A DNA stretch of 64,000 nt from Paucibacter sp. B2R-40. Lineage in GTDB: Bacteria; Pseudomonadota; Gammaproteobacteria; Burkholderiales; Burkholderiaceae_C. A program made the translations under genes and the position numbers. This document shows, one piece after another, positions 8,470 through 17,128 of this stretch. Position 1 is the stretch's first letter. Every line of letters begins with the position of its first letter. The DNA lies in NCBI RefSeq assembly GCF_025717555.1, contig NZ_JAJIRP010000001.1, positions 310,001-374,000 on the forward strand. Direction: 5' to 3'. The notes under the pieces were generated by a model, which saw only the letters and a program-made list of their open reading frames with translations, did no database searches and had not been told where the DNA came from.

Positions 8470-9465
8470 ATGAAAAGAGTTCTGCGATTCCTGTTGCGAG
8501 GCTTCTTGAGCCTGCTCGCCCTGTTGGCCGTGCTGACAGGCGTGTTTGCCTACTTTCTCTACACGCCCGATCCGGAACTGCCGCAGCTGTCCGGCAGCTT
8601 GGCCAAGGGCGAGATCGAAGTGGCCGGCGTGAAACGCAGCTACCGGACCTATGTGCCCAAGGGCTTGCCCAAAGGCGCGCCGCTGGTCTTGGTGATGCAT
8701 GGCTCGGGGGAAGGCCCGGGCCAAATCCGCCTCGGCACCGGCTACGCCTTCGAGCGCCTGGCCGATGAACATGGCTTCGCCATCGTTTACCCGAAGTCCT
8801 TCGCCTCCGACTGGAATGACTGCAGCCGGATCGGTGACAAAGAACTGAACAGCGCCAGAAGCGACGATGCGGGCTACTTGGCCGCCCTGGTCGACAAATT
8901 GGTCGCCGAGTTGGCGCTCGACCCGGCGCGCGTGTTTGCGACCGGCGTTTCCAACGGCGGCTCGATGGCGCTGCGCCTGGCGCTGGAGCAGCCCAGCCGC
9001 TACAAGGCGGTGGCCGCCGTGGTCGCCAACGTGCCGGCGCCGCAGAACTTCGAGTGCAAGCCGGCAGCTTTTGCCACCTCGGTGATGATCATGAACGGCA
9101 CAGAGGACCCGCTGGTGCCCTATGCCGGCGGCGAGATCAACCTGCTGGGCCTGTTCTACAAGGGCGGTGAGATTATTTCCTCACGTGCATCGGCGCAGTA
9201 TTTCGCGGACTGGGCTCAGCTGTCCGGTGCACCCCAGACCAGCGAGAAAACCGTCGCCGAGGGCGTGCGCGTCGAGCAGAACCGCTGGAGCCCAGGCCAT
9301 AACGGCAGCGCTGCCAAGACCGAAGTCGAGCTGGTGAGCATTCATGGCGGAGGCCACGGCCTGCCACAGCCTTACTCGAAACGCCCGCGGCTCTTGGGCC
9401 CGTCGCCGATGGAACCGAACGGGCCGGCGCTGATCTGGGCCTTCTTCGAGCGGCAACCCAAGTAA
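8470..9465 (+). CDS. PHB depolymerase/LpqC-type esterase
   Basis: A 331-residue alpha/beta hydrolase anchored or exported by an N-terminal hydrophobic segment (residues 5-30). The domain starts with a RTYVPKGLP strand and PLVLVMHGSGEG oxyanion region. The nucleophile is Ser161 in GVSNGGSMAL. A likely acid is in NGTEDPLVPY, and the His is in HGGGHGLPQ. The family covers extracellular poly(3-hydroxybutyrate) depolymerases and feruloyl-type esterases (LpqC), and substrate cannot be settled from these motifs. The 294-bp gap upstream holds the divergent promoters shared with the TPR operon, and I see nothing else in it. Confidence 0.8.
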   Translation: MKRVLRFLLRGFLSLLALLAVLTGVFAYFLYTPDPELPQLSGSLAKGEIEVAGVKRSYRTYVPKGLPKGAPLVLVMHGSGEGPGQIRLGTGYAFERLADEHGFAIVYPKSFASDWNDCSRIGDKELNSARSDDAGYLAALVDKLVAELALDPARVFATGVSNGGSMALRLALEQPSRYKAVAAVVANVPAPQNFECKPAAFATSVMIMNGTEDPLVPYAGGEINLLGLFYKGGEIISSRASAQYFADWAQLSGAPQTSEKTVAEGVRVEQNRWSPGHNGSAAKTEVELVSIHGGGHGLPQPYSKRPRLLGPSPMEPNGPALIWAFFERQPK

Positions 9466-9517
9466 GCAGAACAAGAACAGCAAACCCTGTCCACCGAATT
9501 ACGGAGTTATTGAGAAA

Positions 9518-10258
9518 ATGACCATCCTCTACATCAGCCCCGAGAGTTCCCCGCTGGTTCACGCCGCCGCTGCGGCAGTTTTGTATCTGCATATCGGCGC
9601 CGGCAGTGTTGGCCTGCTGTCGGGAGCGGCCGCTTTCGTATGCCGCAAGGGCACAGCCCTGCACCGCTTGATCGGCAAGATCTTCGTCGCTTCGATGCTG
9701 ATCATGTCCGGCGTCGGGGCCTGCGTGGCGCCTTTTCTGCCGACGCCTGAGCGCGCCTCGGTGATTGCCGGCATCTTGACCTTCTATCTGGTCCTGAGTT
9801 CCTGGCTGGCGGTCAAGCGCAAGCCCGGCCAGATCGGCCGCTTCGATTACGGGCTGCTCTTGACCTCCTTGAGCGTCACCGCTGCGGGCGCCTACTTCTT
9901 CTGGCTGGCTTCGCAAAATCCGCGCGGCATGCTGGATGGCCAGCCGGGCGCGGCCTTTGTGATGTTCATGATCATCGGCAGCCTGGCCGCCGTGGGCGAT
10001 CTGCGCTTGCTGATCAACCGGGGCGTCAGCGGGGCCACCCGCCTGGCCCGGCATTTGTGGCGCATGACGGTCGCCCTGTTCATCGCGGCCAATTCGCTGT
10101 TCTTGGGGCAGCAACAAGTCTTTCCGAAAGCGTTGCAAGGCTCGATATGGCTGGGGATTCCGGCGCTGCTGATCCTGGCCCTGCTGCTGTACTGGCTTGC
10201 TCATGTTGCCTGGGGCGCTTACAAGCGCAAACGGGCAGGCAACTTGCAGGCGGCATGA
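9518..10258 (+). CDS. DUF2306-like integral membrane protein
   Basis: A 246-residue protein with seven or so transmembrane segments. The order of motifs, YLHIGAGSVGLLSGAAAF, LHRLIGKIFVASMLIM and RHLWRMTVALFIAANSLF, resembles the DUF2306 family of bacterial membrane proteins with conserved His residues (H in YLHIG, LHRLIG and RHLWRM) that may bind haem. That haem role is inferred from this pattern only. It follows the esterase by 52 nt with the same orientation, so co-transcription is possible. Confidence 0.65.
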   Translation: MTILYISPESSPLVHAAAAAVLYLHIGAGSVGLLSGAAAFVCRKGTALHRLIGKIFVASMLIMSGVGACVAPFLPTPERASVIAGILTFYLVLSSWLAVKRKPGQIGRFDYGLLLTSLSVTAAGAYFFWLASQNPRGMLDGQPGAAFVMFMIIGSLAAVGDLRLLINRGVSGATRLARHLWRMTVALFIAANSLFLGQQQVFPKALQGSIWLGIPALLILALLLYWLAHVAWGAYKRKRAGNLQAA

Positions 10259-10346
10259 CATGTCTTTTTCGGCGCCGTGGGTGTCTGCAAGGGCCGCTAC
10301 AGTAGAGGCTTCAGTAAAACCAAGGCCTTGAGCAAGGGAGTTAGCA

Positions 10347-10676
10347 ATGAGCTTGGAACCCGATTACCGCAGCGGCCGCTGGGCCATGCATTTCGAGGAG
10401 ATCGACAAAGAGATCGCGACGCTGGCCTTGATGTGCGAGGTGCCTTTGCTGACGCCGGGCGCGCTGGAGCGTGTCTTGCACGGCGATATCGGCGTTTGCG
10501 GCAAGGAAAAGCCGGCTTCGTTTGGCAAGTTGCGCGGCCTGCTGATGCTGCATTACTCGGATCAGGCCAAGGCCATCGAGGCGCTCGGGCCCGAGCAAGC
10601 GCTGACCCTGGTGGGCGAGGTGGTGGCGCGTTTGCGCGAGCGCTTTGGCGACCGCCTGGGCGCTGCCGAGGCTTGA
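10347..10676 (+). CDS. small cytosolic protein of unknown function
   Basis: A 109-residue acidic protein beginning MSLEPDYRSGRWAMHFEEID. It has no signal peptide or membrane segment and appears mostly helical. I do not recognise a family. It lies 56 nt ahead of the PPK2 gene in the same direction, so the two are probably co-transcribed. The start at 10347 is preceded by AAGGGAG, a good ribosome binding site. Confidence 0.65.
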   Translation: MSLEPDYRSGRWAMHFEEIDKEIATLALMCEVPLLTPGALERVLHGDIGVCGKEKPASFGKLRGLLMLHYSDQAKAIEALGPEQALTLVGEVVARLRERFGDRLGAAEA

Positions 10677-10732
10677 TGAGGCAGCCCTGGCCATGGCCTT
10701 TGAGCCACGACCGAAAACAGCGGGAAATTAAG

Positions 10733-11626
10733 ATGGCAAGCAAGAAGAAAATCAAAAGCGCCGAAGGCCATGCACGCGCTCCCACGGTCGATGAGGCCGT
10801 GGCTAGCAGCGCAATAGCGGCCCTGGCCGATGTGCCGTTCGAGGCCAAACCCAAGACCATGGGCGCACGCGACTATGGCGACGCACTTGAAAAGCTGCAC
10901 GCCGAGTTGGTGGTGTTGCAGCAATGGGTGCAGCATCAAGGGCTGAAGGTCTGCATCTTGTTCGAGGGCCGCGACGGCGCCGGCAAGGGCGGCACCATCA
11001 AGGCGCTGACCGAGCGGGTCAGCCCGCGTGTGTTCCGTGTCGTGGCGCTGCCCGCGCCGACCGAGCGCGAGCAGAGCCAGATGTATATCCAGCGCTATGT
11101 GAAGCATCTGCCGGCGGCCGGTGAGGTGGTGATTTTTGACCGCAGCTGGTACAACCGGGCCGGTGTCGAGCGCGTGATGGGTTTTTGCACCGAGCAGCAG
11201 ACGCAAGATTTCTTGAATACGGTGCCAGCATTTGAGAAGGCGGTGGTGTCGTCCGGCGTCATCTTGCTGAAGTACTGGCTGGAGGTCAGCCCCGAGGAGC
11301 AGACGCGCCGCCTGACCGACCGCATCGAAGACGGCCGCAAGCAATGGAAGCTGACGGAGATGGACCTCAAGTCCTACAGCCGCTGGTTTGACTACTCGCG
11401 CGCGCGTGACGATATGTTCAAGGCCAGCGACAGCTCCTGGGCGCCCTGGTTTGTGGTGCCCTCGGACTGCAAGCGGCGCGCACGGCTGAATGTCATCCAG
11501 CATGTGCTGCGCAACATCCCGCATGAGGTTTTGCCGCAGGAAAAGGTCGTGCTGCCCAAGCGCCAAAAGCGCGGCGACTATGTGGAGACCGACTACCCGT
11601 TCCGCCTCATTCATGAGGTGTATTGA
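10733..11626 (+). CDS. ppk2: polyphosphate kinase 2 (PPK2)
   Basis: A 297-residue nucleotide kinase that moves phosphate between polyphosphate and nucleoside di- or monophosphates. Walker A is FEGRDGAGKGGTIKAL (about residues 76-91) and Walker B is VVIFDRSWYNRAGVER. The lid region DRIEDGRKQWKLTEMD follows. Length and motif order fit single-domain class I PPK2, although the class (NDP or NMP substrate) is not certain. The ATG at 10733 gives a basic N-terminal tail (MASKKKIKS). Polyphosphate metabolism fits with the PHB storage genes elsewhere in the window. Confidence 0.92.
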   Translation: MASKKKIKSAEGHARAPTVDEAVASSAIAALADVPFEAKPKTMGARDYGDALEKLHAELVVLQQWVQHQGLKVCILFEGRDGAGKGGTIKALTERVSPRVFRVVALPAPTEREQSQMYIQRYVKHLPAAGEVVIFDRSWYNRAGVERVMGFCTEQQTQDFLNTVPAFEKAVVSSGVILLKYWLEVSPEEQTRRLTDRIEDGRKQWKLTEMDLKSYSRWFDYSRARDDMFKASDSSWAPWFVVPSDCKRRARLNVIQHVLRNIPHEVLPQEKVVLPKRQKRGDYVETDYPFRLIHEVY

Positions 11627-11732
11627 GGTTTTTTGAATCAAGGCCGTCAATTTCGTCAAGTCAAGGCCATCAGCGCTTAAGCTCGGGGGGCTCACTCATG
11701 CCCTGTTCGCCGATCTTTGATGGAGGCCCATC

Positions 11733-12557
11733 ATGAAGTTCATTTCTGCTTGCCGCCGGTCCGGCCTGTTAGCGTTTGTCTTCGTCGGGGCCTCCACGGC
11801 GACTTTGGCTGAGCCGGCATTGTTCAAGCTGCCTGACGAGGCCAGCATGCCGGCCGGCCCGGCCGGCGATGCGATCAAGCTGGGCAAGTCGCTGATCACC
11901 GATACCCGTAAGCTGCTGCCCGCAAACGTCGGCAATGGCCTGAATTGCAGCAATTGCCATCTCGCAGCCGGCACCACGCCGGGTGCCGCACCCTATGTCG
12001 GCCTGTGGGGCGTTTTCCCCGAATTCCGCGCGCGTGGGGGCCGCATCAACTCGTTGCAGGAGCGCGTCAATGATTGCTTCGAGCGTTCGATGAATGGCAA
12101 GGCCCTGGCCTTTGACTCGAAGGAGATGAATGCCATCCTGATGTATACGCGCTGGCTGTCTAGCGGTGTTCCTACCGGCACCGAAGTGGCCGGGCGCGGC
12201 ATGGGCAAGGTTGACAACAAGCTGATCCCCGATGCCGGCCACGGCAAGGCGATCTATGCCGAGAAATGCGCCAGCTGCCACGCAGCTGACGGCGCCGGCA
12301 CCAAGAACCCGGTCGGCGGCTACCTGTTCCCCCCGGTCTGGGGGCCGGCCTCGTACAACATCGGCGCCGGACTGGCACGCACCTACACAGCGGCCGGCTT
12401 CATCAAACACAATATGCCGCTCGGCCAGGGCGGCACGCTCAGCGACCAAGAAGCGATCGACGTGGCCGAGTTCATGACGCACCAGCCGCGTCCGGCCTTT
12501 GCAGGTGCGAAGAATGACTATGCCTCCGGCAATAAGCCCAAGGATGCCCGCGACTGA
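11733..12557 (+). CDS. TsdA-like dihaem cytochrome c (thiosulfate dehydrogenase family)
   Basis: A 274-residue periplasmic cytochrome with a signal peptide cleaved near Ala26. Haem sites are CSNCH (72-76) and CASCH (179-183). Cys115 in VNDCFERSMNG aligns with the axial Cys ligand of haem 1 in thiosulfate dehydrogenase TsdA, and Met228 in HNMPLGQG is a likely ligand of haem 2. TsdA couples two thiosulfates to tetrathionate; some relatives work in reverse. No tsdB or sox genes are adjacent. The start is the ATG at 11733 after a GGAGG-like site. Confidence 0.8.
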   Translation: MKFISACRRSGLLAFVFVGASTATLAEPALFKLPDEASMPAGPAGDAIKLGKSLITDTRKLLPANVGNGLNCSNCHLAAGTTPGAAPYVGLWGVFPEFRARGGRINSLQERVNDCFERSMNGKALAFDSKEMNAILMYTRWLSSGVPTGTEVAGRGMGKVDNKLIPDAGHGKAIYAEKCASCHAADGAGTKNPVGGYLFPPVWGPASYNIGAGLARTYTAAGFIKHNMPLGQGGTLSDQEAIDVAEFMTHQPRPAFAGAKNDYASGNKPKDARD

Positions 12558-12569
12558 ATAGGAGCCACT

Positions 12570-12824
12570 GTGCGCCTCGATATTTCTGTCCTTGCCCTGG
12601 CTTTGGGGCTGCAGCTTGCACCCCAGGCTCATGCTGCCGAGCCGCCTGCCGGCCCGCGCAATCCCTATCCAGGCAAATTGGGCGTTATTGGAGTCGGTGC
12701 ATTGGCGGACTTGCTGCTGGTCGACGGTGATCCGCTGGCCAATCTGGACTTGCTGGCCGACCCGGAGAGAAACCTGCTGCTGATCCTCAAGGACGGCAAG
12801 GTTTACAAAGACAAGTGGCATTGA
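12570..12824 (+). pseudogene. amidohydrolase remnant: signal peptide joined to C-terminal tail
   Basis: An 84-codon frame with a GTG start 10 nt after a GGAG. The first 23 residues form a signal peptide (LALALGLQLAPQAHAAEPP). The rest, GPRNPYPGKLGVIGVGALAD through LLLVDGDPLANLDLL to ILKDGKVYKDKWH, matches the extreme C terminus of secreted imidazolonepropionase-like metal-dependent amidohydrolases. All metal-binding motifs (HxH, Lys, His, His, Asp), about 400 residues, are missing. The frame is still open across the junction, so an in-frame internal deletion is likely. A short product could still be made and exported. Confidence 0.7.
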
Positions 12825-12958
12825 AGTCAGCACGCGCAGGCATTTCTCAACTGGCTAGAAATTTGTCATGCGCTAATGCCTAGAATGCACTGTCTCATCG
12901 GGCGCTCGCTGGCGCCATGAACTTGGATTCAAACCCGTCAACTTTTGGAGAACTTGCA

Positions 12959-13555
12959 ATGACTCGTCTTTCACAAATCGCTTTGGCTTGCGCTTTGACG
13001 CTGACTTTGCCGCTGGCGGCGAACGCCCAAGTGGCGGCTGCGGGCCTCGCAGCAAGCGCTCCCGGTGCCCGCCTGGCTGCCGGCGAAGTGGTGGTGCGCG
13101 CCAAGGTGGTCGAGGTTGACCAAGCCAGTCGTACCGCCACGCTGCGCGGCCCGAAGGGAGAAGTGCAGACCATCTCGGTGCCCGCCGAGATCAAGAATTT
13201 TGAACAAGTGCGCGTCGGTGATGAGTTGGTCGTGCGCTATATGGCTGCCGTTGCCGCCAAGTTGGAGAAGGTCGAGTCCACTGGCATCCGTCAGCGGGTT
13301 GAGTCCAGCAGCAGCGCCGTCGCTGCTTCCGGCGCCTTGCCTGGCATGGCCGCTGGCCGCACCGTTGAGGTGCTGGCGGTGTTGAAGGCGCTGGACAAAA
13401 CCCACCGCGTGGCGACCTTGCGTGGCGCCACCCGCACTTTTTCTCTGACCGTGCCGGAAGGTATCGATATCTCCAAGCTGAAGGTCGGCGATGAGGTGCG
13501 TGCCGCTTTCACCGAAGCGATCGCCATCAACGTCGAGCGCCCAGCCGCCAAGTAA
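12959..13555 (+). CDS. exported protein with two related beta-rich repeats
   Basis: A 198-residue protein with a clear signal peptide (LALACALTLTLPLAANAQ). The mature part contains two similar units. The first spans EVVVRAKVVEVDQASRTATL to VRVGDELVVRYMAAVA, and the second RTVEVLAVLKALDKTHRVATLRG to LKVGDEVRAAFTEAIA. Both have the pattern V-x-A-x-V-x-x-x-D-x-x-x-R-x-A-T-L-R-G and then VGDE, suggesting a duplicated small beta-barrel. No known family function. The ATG at 12959 is preceded by TTTGGAGAAC. Confidence 0.7.
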   Translation: MTRLSQIALACALTLTLPLAANAQVAAAGLAASAPGARLAAGEVVVRAKVVEVDQASRTATLRGPKGEVQTISVPAEIKNFEQVRVGDELVVRYMAAVAAKLEKVESTGIRQRVESSSSAVAASGALPGMAAGRTVEVLAVLKALDKTHRVATLRGATRTFSLTVPEGIDISKLKVGDEVRAAFTEAIAINVERPAAK

Positions 13556-13639
13556 TTGCGGCTGAATTTCAAGCGCTGAACCCAGCGTGCGCCGCGCGGC
13601 TGTTTTGAGCCCAGGTATGGCCGTGATCGGAGCCTGCAG

Positions 13640-14683
13640 ATGACCGTCATCGAGAGGCTGGGTCGCGGCCTGCTGAGCCTGCTGCTCTTGCTCAGCGCGG
13701 GCTGGGGCGCTTTGGCCCTGTTCTACGCCGGCCCGGCTTCGACCCCTTGGCGCTACAGCCTGGTGGCCGGGCTGGGCCTGCTCGCTGTGCTGACCTTGGC
13801 CGCGCAGTGGTGGCCGGCCTGGAATGCCCGGCGCTGGTGGGCGGTGAGTGTTTTTGCCTTGGTGTTTGTGGGCTTGCTGTATTGGTATTTCAACCTGCAA
13901 GCCTCCAACGAACGTGATTGGCGTGCCGAGGTGGCAGTGCAGGCATTTGCCACCATTGACGGCAATTACGTCACCGTGCACAACATCCGCAATTTTGAGT
14001 ACCGCACGGAACACGACTTCACGCCGGCCTACTACGACCGGCGCTTTGATCTGAACAAGCTGGAGGGGGTGGACGTCGTCACCACCTACTGGATGGGCCC
14101 GCACATTGCGCACGCCTTCCTCAGCTTCGCCTTTGCCGATGACCAGCATCTCGCCTTCTCGATCGAAACGCGTACCGAGAAGGGGGAGGGTTACTCCACG
14201 CTGAAGGGCTTCTTTCGGCAGTACGAGCTTTTCTATGCGGTGGGGGATGAACGCGATCTGATCCGCGTGCGCACCAACTACCGCAAAGATCCGCCCGAGG
14301 ACGTTTTTGTCTACCGCGTCAAGGCCAGTCCCGAGGGCGTGCGGCGCTTGTTGCTGGAGTACATCCGGCAAATGAACGAGCTCAAGGACAGCCCCGCCTT
14401 CTACAACAGCCTGACCACCAATTGCACCACCAATATGTGGGTCAATGCCCGCATCAACCCGAGCAGTTTGCCCTTCAGCTGGAAGGTGCTGGCCAGCGGT
14501 CATGTGCCCGAGTATTTGTACGAGCAAGGCCGTCTTGAGACCGGTGGTCTGAGCTTGCAGGATTTGCAGGCCCAAGCCCATGTCAACCAGCGTGCGCAAG
14601 CGGCGGACACGGCGGCGGACTTTTCGCGCCGTATTCGCGCCGTCGAACCCAAGGCAGCGGCGGCGTCGGCCGCCAAGCCATGA
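13640..14683 (+). CDS. DUF4105 domain membrane protein
   Basis: A 347-residue protein. Three hydrophobic segments lie in the first 90 residues, followed by a large soluble domain. Motifs HNIRNFEYRTEHDFTPAYYD, WMGPHIAHAFLSFAF and NSLTTNCTTNMWVNA are those of DUF4105, a domain of unknown function that is often found near lipases and efflux genes. The conserved Cys in TTNCTTN and the His residues resemble a papain-like/NlpC fold, but catalysis is not shown. It sits 7 nt before the patatin-Omp85 gene and is likely co-transcribed with it. Confidence 0.78.
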   Translation: MTVIERLGRGLLSLLLLLSAGWGALALFYAGPASTPWRYSLVAGLGLLAVLTLAAQWWPAWNARRWWAVSVFALVFVGLLYWYFNLQASNERDWRAEVAVQAFATIDGNYVTVHNIRNFEYRTEHDFTPAYYDRRFDLNKLEGVDVVTTYWMGPHIAHAFLSFAFADDQHLAFSIETRTEKGEGYSTLKGFFRQYELFYAVGDERDLIRVRTNYRKDPPEDVFVYRVKASPEGVRRLLLEYIRQMNELKDSPAFYNSLTTNCTTNMWVNARINPSSLPFSWKVLASGHVPEYLYEQGRLETGGLSLQDLQAQAHVNQRAQAADTAADFSRRIRAVEPKAAAASAAKP

Positions 14684-14690
14684 GCCGAGA

Positions 14691-17024
14691 ATGCAGCCCG
14701 TCATGAAACCAGCCCTGCGCCACCCTCTTGCCATTGCGGCCGCGCTGACGCTGCTGGGCATGCCCTTGGCGGCAATGACGCAGGCCCTCGCGGCGCCACT
14801 CTTACCGCCGGTTGACGCCGCTGCACCACCTTCATCGCCGGAAGTGCCGGCAACTGCCACCGAGCTGCTGCCGCCGGCAGCGTCGATAGCAGCCCCCAAG
14901 CGCCCGAAGATCTGCTTGGTGCTGTCGGGCGGCGGTGCGCGCGGCGCTGCGCATACCGGCGTGTTGCGCGTGCTGGAGGAGTTGCGCGTGCCCATCCACT
15001 GCATCACCGGCACCAGCATGGGCGCGCTGGTGGGCGGCGCCTACGCGACCGGCATGAGCGTGGATGAAATGGATGAGGTCAATGCCGGCATCACCGTGGC
15101 CAAACTCTTCAAGGAAAAGCCACCGCGCCTTGAAATGACAATGCGCCGCAAGGCGGATGACCATGCCAACTACATCGGCCCTGAAATTGGCCTGGGTTCG
15201 GAGGAGGGCTCGCTGACCAAGGGCGCGGTCTCGGGCGTGCAGTTGGAGACGGTGCTGCGGCAGCTTTCCAAGGTGCGCGGCTATCGCAGTTTTGACGCCT
15301 TGCCGATCCAGTTCCGCGCCGTCGCCACCGATTTGGTGACGGGCAAAGCGGTGGTCTTCGGCGAAGGCGATATGGCCAATGTGATGCGCGCCAGCATGTC
15401 GGTGCCTGGTGCGGTGGCGCCGGCCGAAATCAACGGCATGATGCTGGTGGACGGCATGCTGACCAGCAATCTGCCGGTCGCCGCCGCGCGCGAGCTGGGT
15501 GCCGATGTGGTGATTGCCGTCAATGTCGGCACGCCCTTGCTCAAGCGCGAGCAACTCAGCAGCATCTTTGGTGTCGCTGGGCAGATGTTGAGCATCTTGA
15601 CCGAGCAAAACGTGCAAGCCTCGATTGCCTCGCTGAAACCCGGCGACATCTTGATCTCCCCGGAACTGGGCGATTACTCCACCGCCGACTTCAATAACTT
15701 GCCCAAGATTTCACCCCTGGGTGAAACGGCGGCGCGCAAGGTGGCCGAGCAGTTGAGCCGTTATTCGGTGTCGCCGGAAGAATATGCGCTGCTGCGCAGC
15801 CAACAAAGCGCGCCCATCTTTCCCGACCTGAAGCCGGTGGACGAGATTCGCTTCGTTAATTTGAAACGCGTCAACCCGGCGGAAGCACAGAAAGTCTTGC
15901 AGACCACGGTGCATGAGCCCATCGATCAGGAGGAACTCGACGCCGATATGCGTCGGCTCTACGGCACCGGCGACTTTGAGCATGTAAATTACCGCACCTT
16001 GCAAGAGGGTGACCGGCGCGTGCTGGCGATCGATGCGATGGAGAAGTCCTGGGGCCCGACCTATTTGCGTGTCGGCTTGGCGCTTGACACCGACTTCGGC
16101 AGTGAGACCAATGCCAATTTGCTCGCCTCGGTGCGCCGGACCTGGATCAACTCCATGGGCGCCGAGTGGCGCACCGACCTCAGTATGGGTGGCAACAACC
16201 GGCTTCGCTCCGAGTTCTATCAACCGTTCCAGGCCGGCAAAAGCTGGTTCATCGCGCCAACGGTCGACTTGTCACAGCGCTTGGTGTCAGTCTATGAGGA
16301 CAATCGCAAGCGGGCGATCTATTCGCTCTACTCGGGGCAGGTCGGCCTCGATATCGGGCGCAGTTTTTACCAGTACGGTGTGCTGAGAATGGGTGTCGTC
16401 GGTGGGCGTCTGAAGCAGGATCTCGACACCGGCGATGACTTGTTCGGCCCCAAGCCCAGTCGCGTCAAGACCGGCGGCTTGTCGGCCAATTTGGTCATGG
16501 ACCGCTTGGATAGCGTCTTGTTTCCGCGCGAGGGCTGGCATTTACGTGCCAATCTGTACAACTCGAATCACAAGCTCGGCGCTGATCTTGACTACTCAAA
16601 ATGGGAAGCCGGCCTCAACGCGGTCTATTCGGTCGGTGAGAATAGTTTCAATTTTGGCCTGTATGGCGGCGGCAGACTCAGCGGCGAGCGGGTGCCCGGC
16701 TACGACAGCTTGAAACTCGGCGGCTTCTTGCGCCTGTCCGGTTTCGCGCCGAATCAGCTGATCGGGCAAGAACTCACTTTGGCGCGCATGTTGTACTACC
16801 GCCGCATCTCCCAAGGCAGTTTGCTGGAGGGGCTGTATGGCGGCTTCTCACTGGAAACGGGGCGCATCAACAACCCGCTGATTCAAAGCAACTCCGAGGC
16901 TTGGCGGCGCTCGGCCTCGGTGTTCATCGGCACAGACACCTTTGTCGGGCCGCTGTACCTGGCCTACGGCCGCACCTTCAATGGTCCCAGCAGCTTTTAT
17001 CTGCTGTTGGGCCCCGCCTTCTGA
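14691..17024 (+). CDS. patatin-like phospholipase with Omp85 barrel (PlpD type)
   Basis: A 777-residue outer-membrane protein of the type Vd secretion class. A signal peptide is followed by a patatin domain (about 65-270) with the oxyanion loop SGGGARGAAHTG, nucleophile Ser109 in GTSMGALVGG and catalytic Asp254 in DGMLTSN. A POTRA-like region then starts near residue 385 (IRFVNLKRVNPAEAQKVLQT), and the C-terminal Omp85-like barrel ends in Phe (FYLLLGPAF). PlpD-type proteins carry their own lipase domain to the cell surface. Starts at 14691 and 14703 are both possible. Confidence 0.9.
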   Translation: MQPVMKPALRHPLAIAAALTLLGMPLAAMTQALAAPLLPPVDAAAPPSSPEVPATATELLPPAASIAAPKRPKICLVLSGGGARGAAHTGVLRVLEELRVPIHCITGTSMGALVGGAYATGMSVDEMDEVNAGITVAKLFKEKPPRLEMTMRRKADDHANYIGPEIGLGSEEGSLTKGAVSGVQLETVLRQLSKVRGYRSFDALPIQFRAVATDLVTGKAVVFGEGDMANVMRASMSVPGAVAPAEINGMMLVDGMLTSNLPVAAARELGADVVIAVNVGTPLLKREQLSSIFGVAGQMLSILTEQNVQASIASLKPGDILISPELGDYSTADFNNLPKISPLGETAARKVAEQLSRYSVSPEEYALLRSQQSAPIFPDLKPVDEIRFVNLKRVNPAEAQKVLQTTVHEPIDQEELDADMRRLYGTGDFEHVNYRTLQEGDRRVLAIDAMEKSWGPTYLRVGLALDTDFGSETNANLLASVRRTWINSMGAEWRTDLSMGGNNRLRSEFYQPFQAGKSWFIAPTVDLSQRLVSVYEDNRKRAIYSLYSGQVGLDIGRSFYQYGVLRMGVVGGRLKQDLDTGDDLFGPKPSRVKTGGLSANLVMDRLDSVLFPREGWHLRANLYNSNHKLGADLDYSKWEAGLNAVYSVGENSFNFGLYGGGRLSGERVPGYDSLKLGGFLRLSGFAPNQLIGQELTLARMLYYRRISQGSLLEGLYGGFSLETGRINNPLIQSNSEAWRRSASVFIGTDTFVGPLYLAYGRTFNGPSSFYLLLGPAF

Positions 17025-17128
17025 GCGGCGGACCTGGGCCAGGGCGCTAACATCGAAGCTGGCTGGCTTGGGCCGTTGCTGACCTCAGCAGGGTCGAGCC
17101 GGCGCACATTGCCCATTTGGAGATCGCC

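Noticed and set aside
10277-10732. N-terminal extension of PPK2 by 152 codons
   Set aside because: It overlaps the small gene at 10347-10676 in another frame and has no PPK2-like sequence; ATG at 10733 fits the family.
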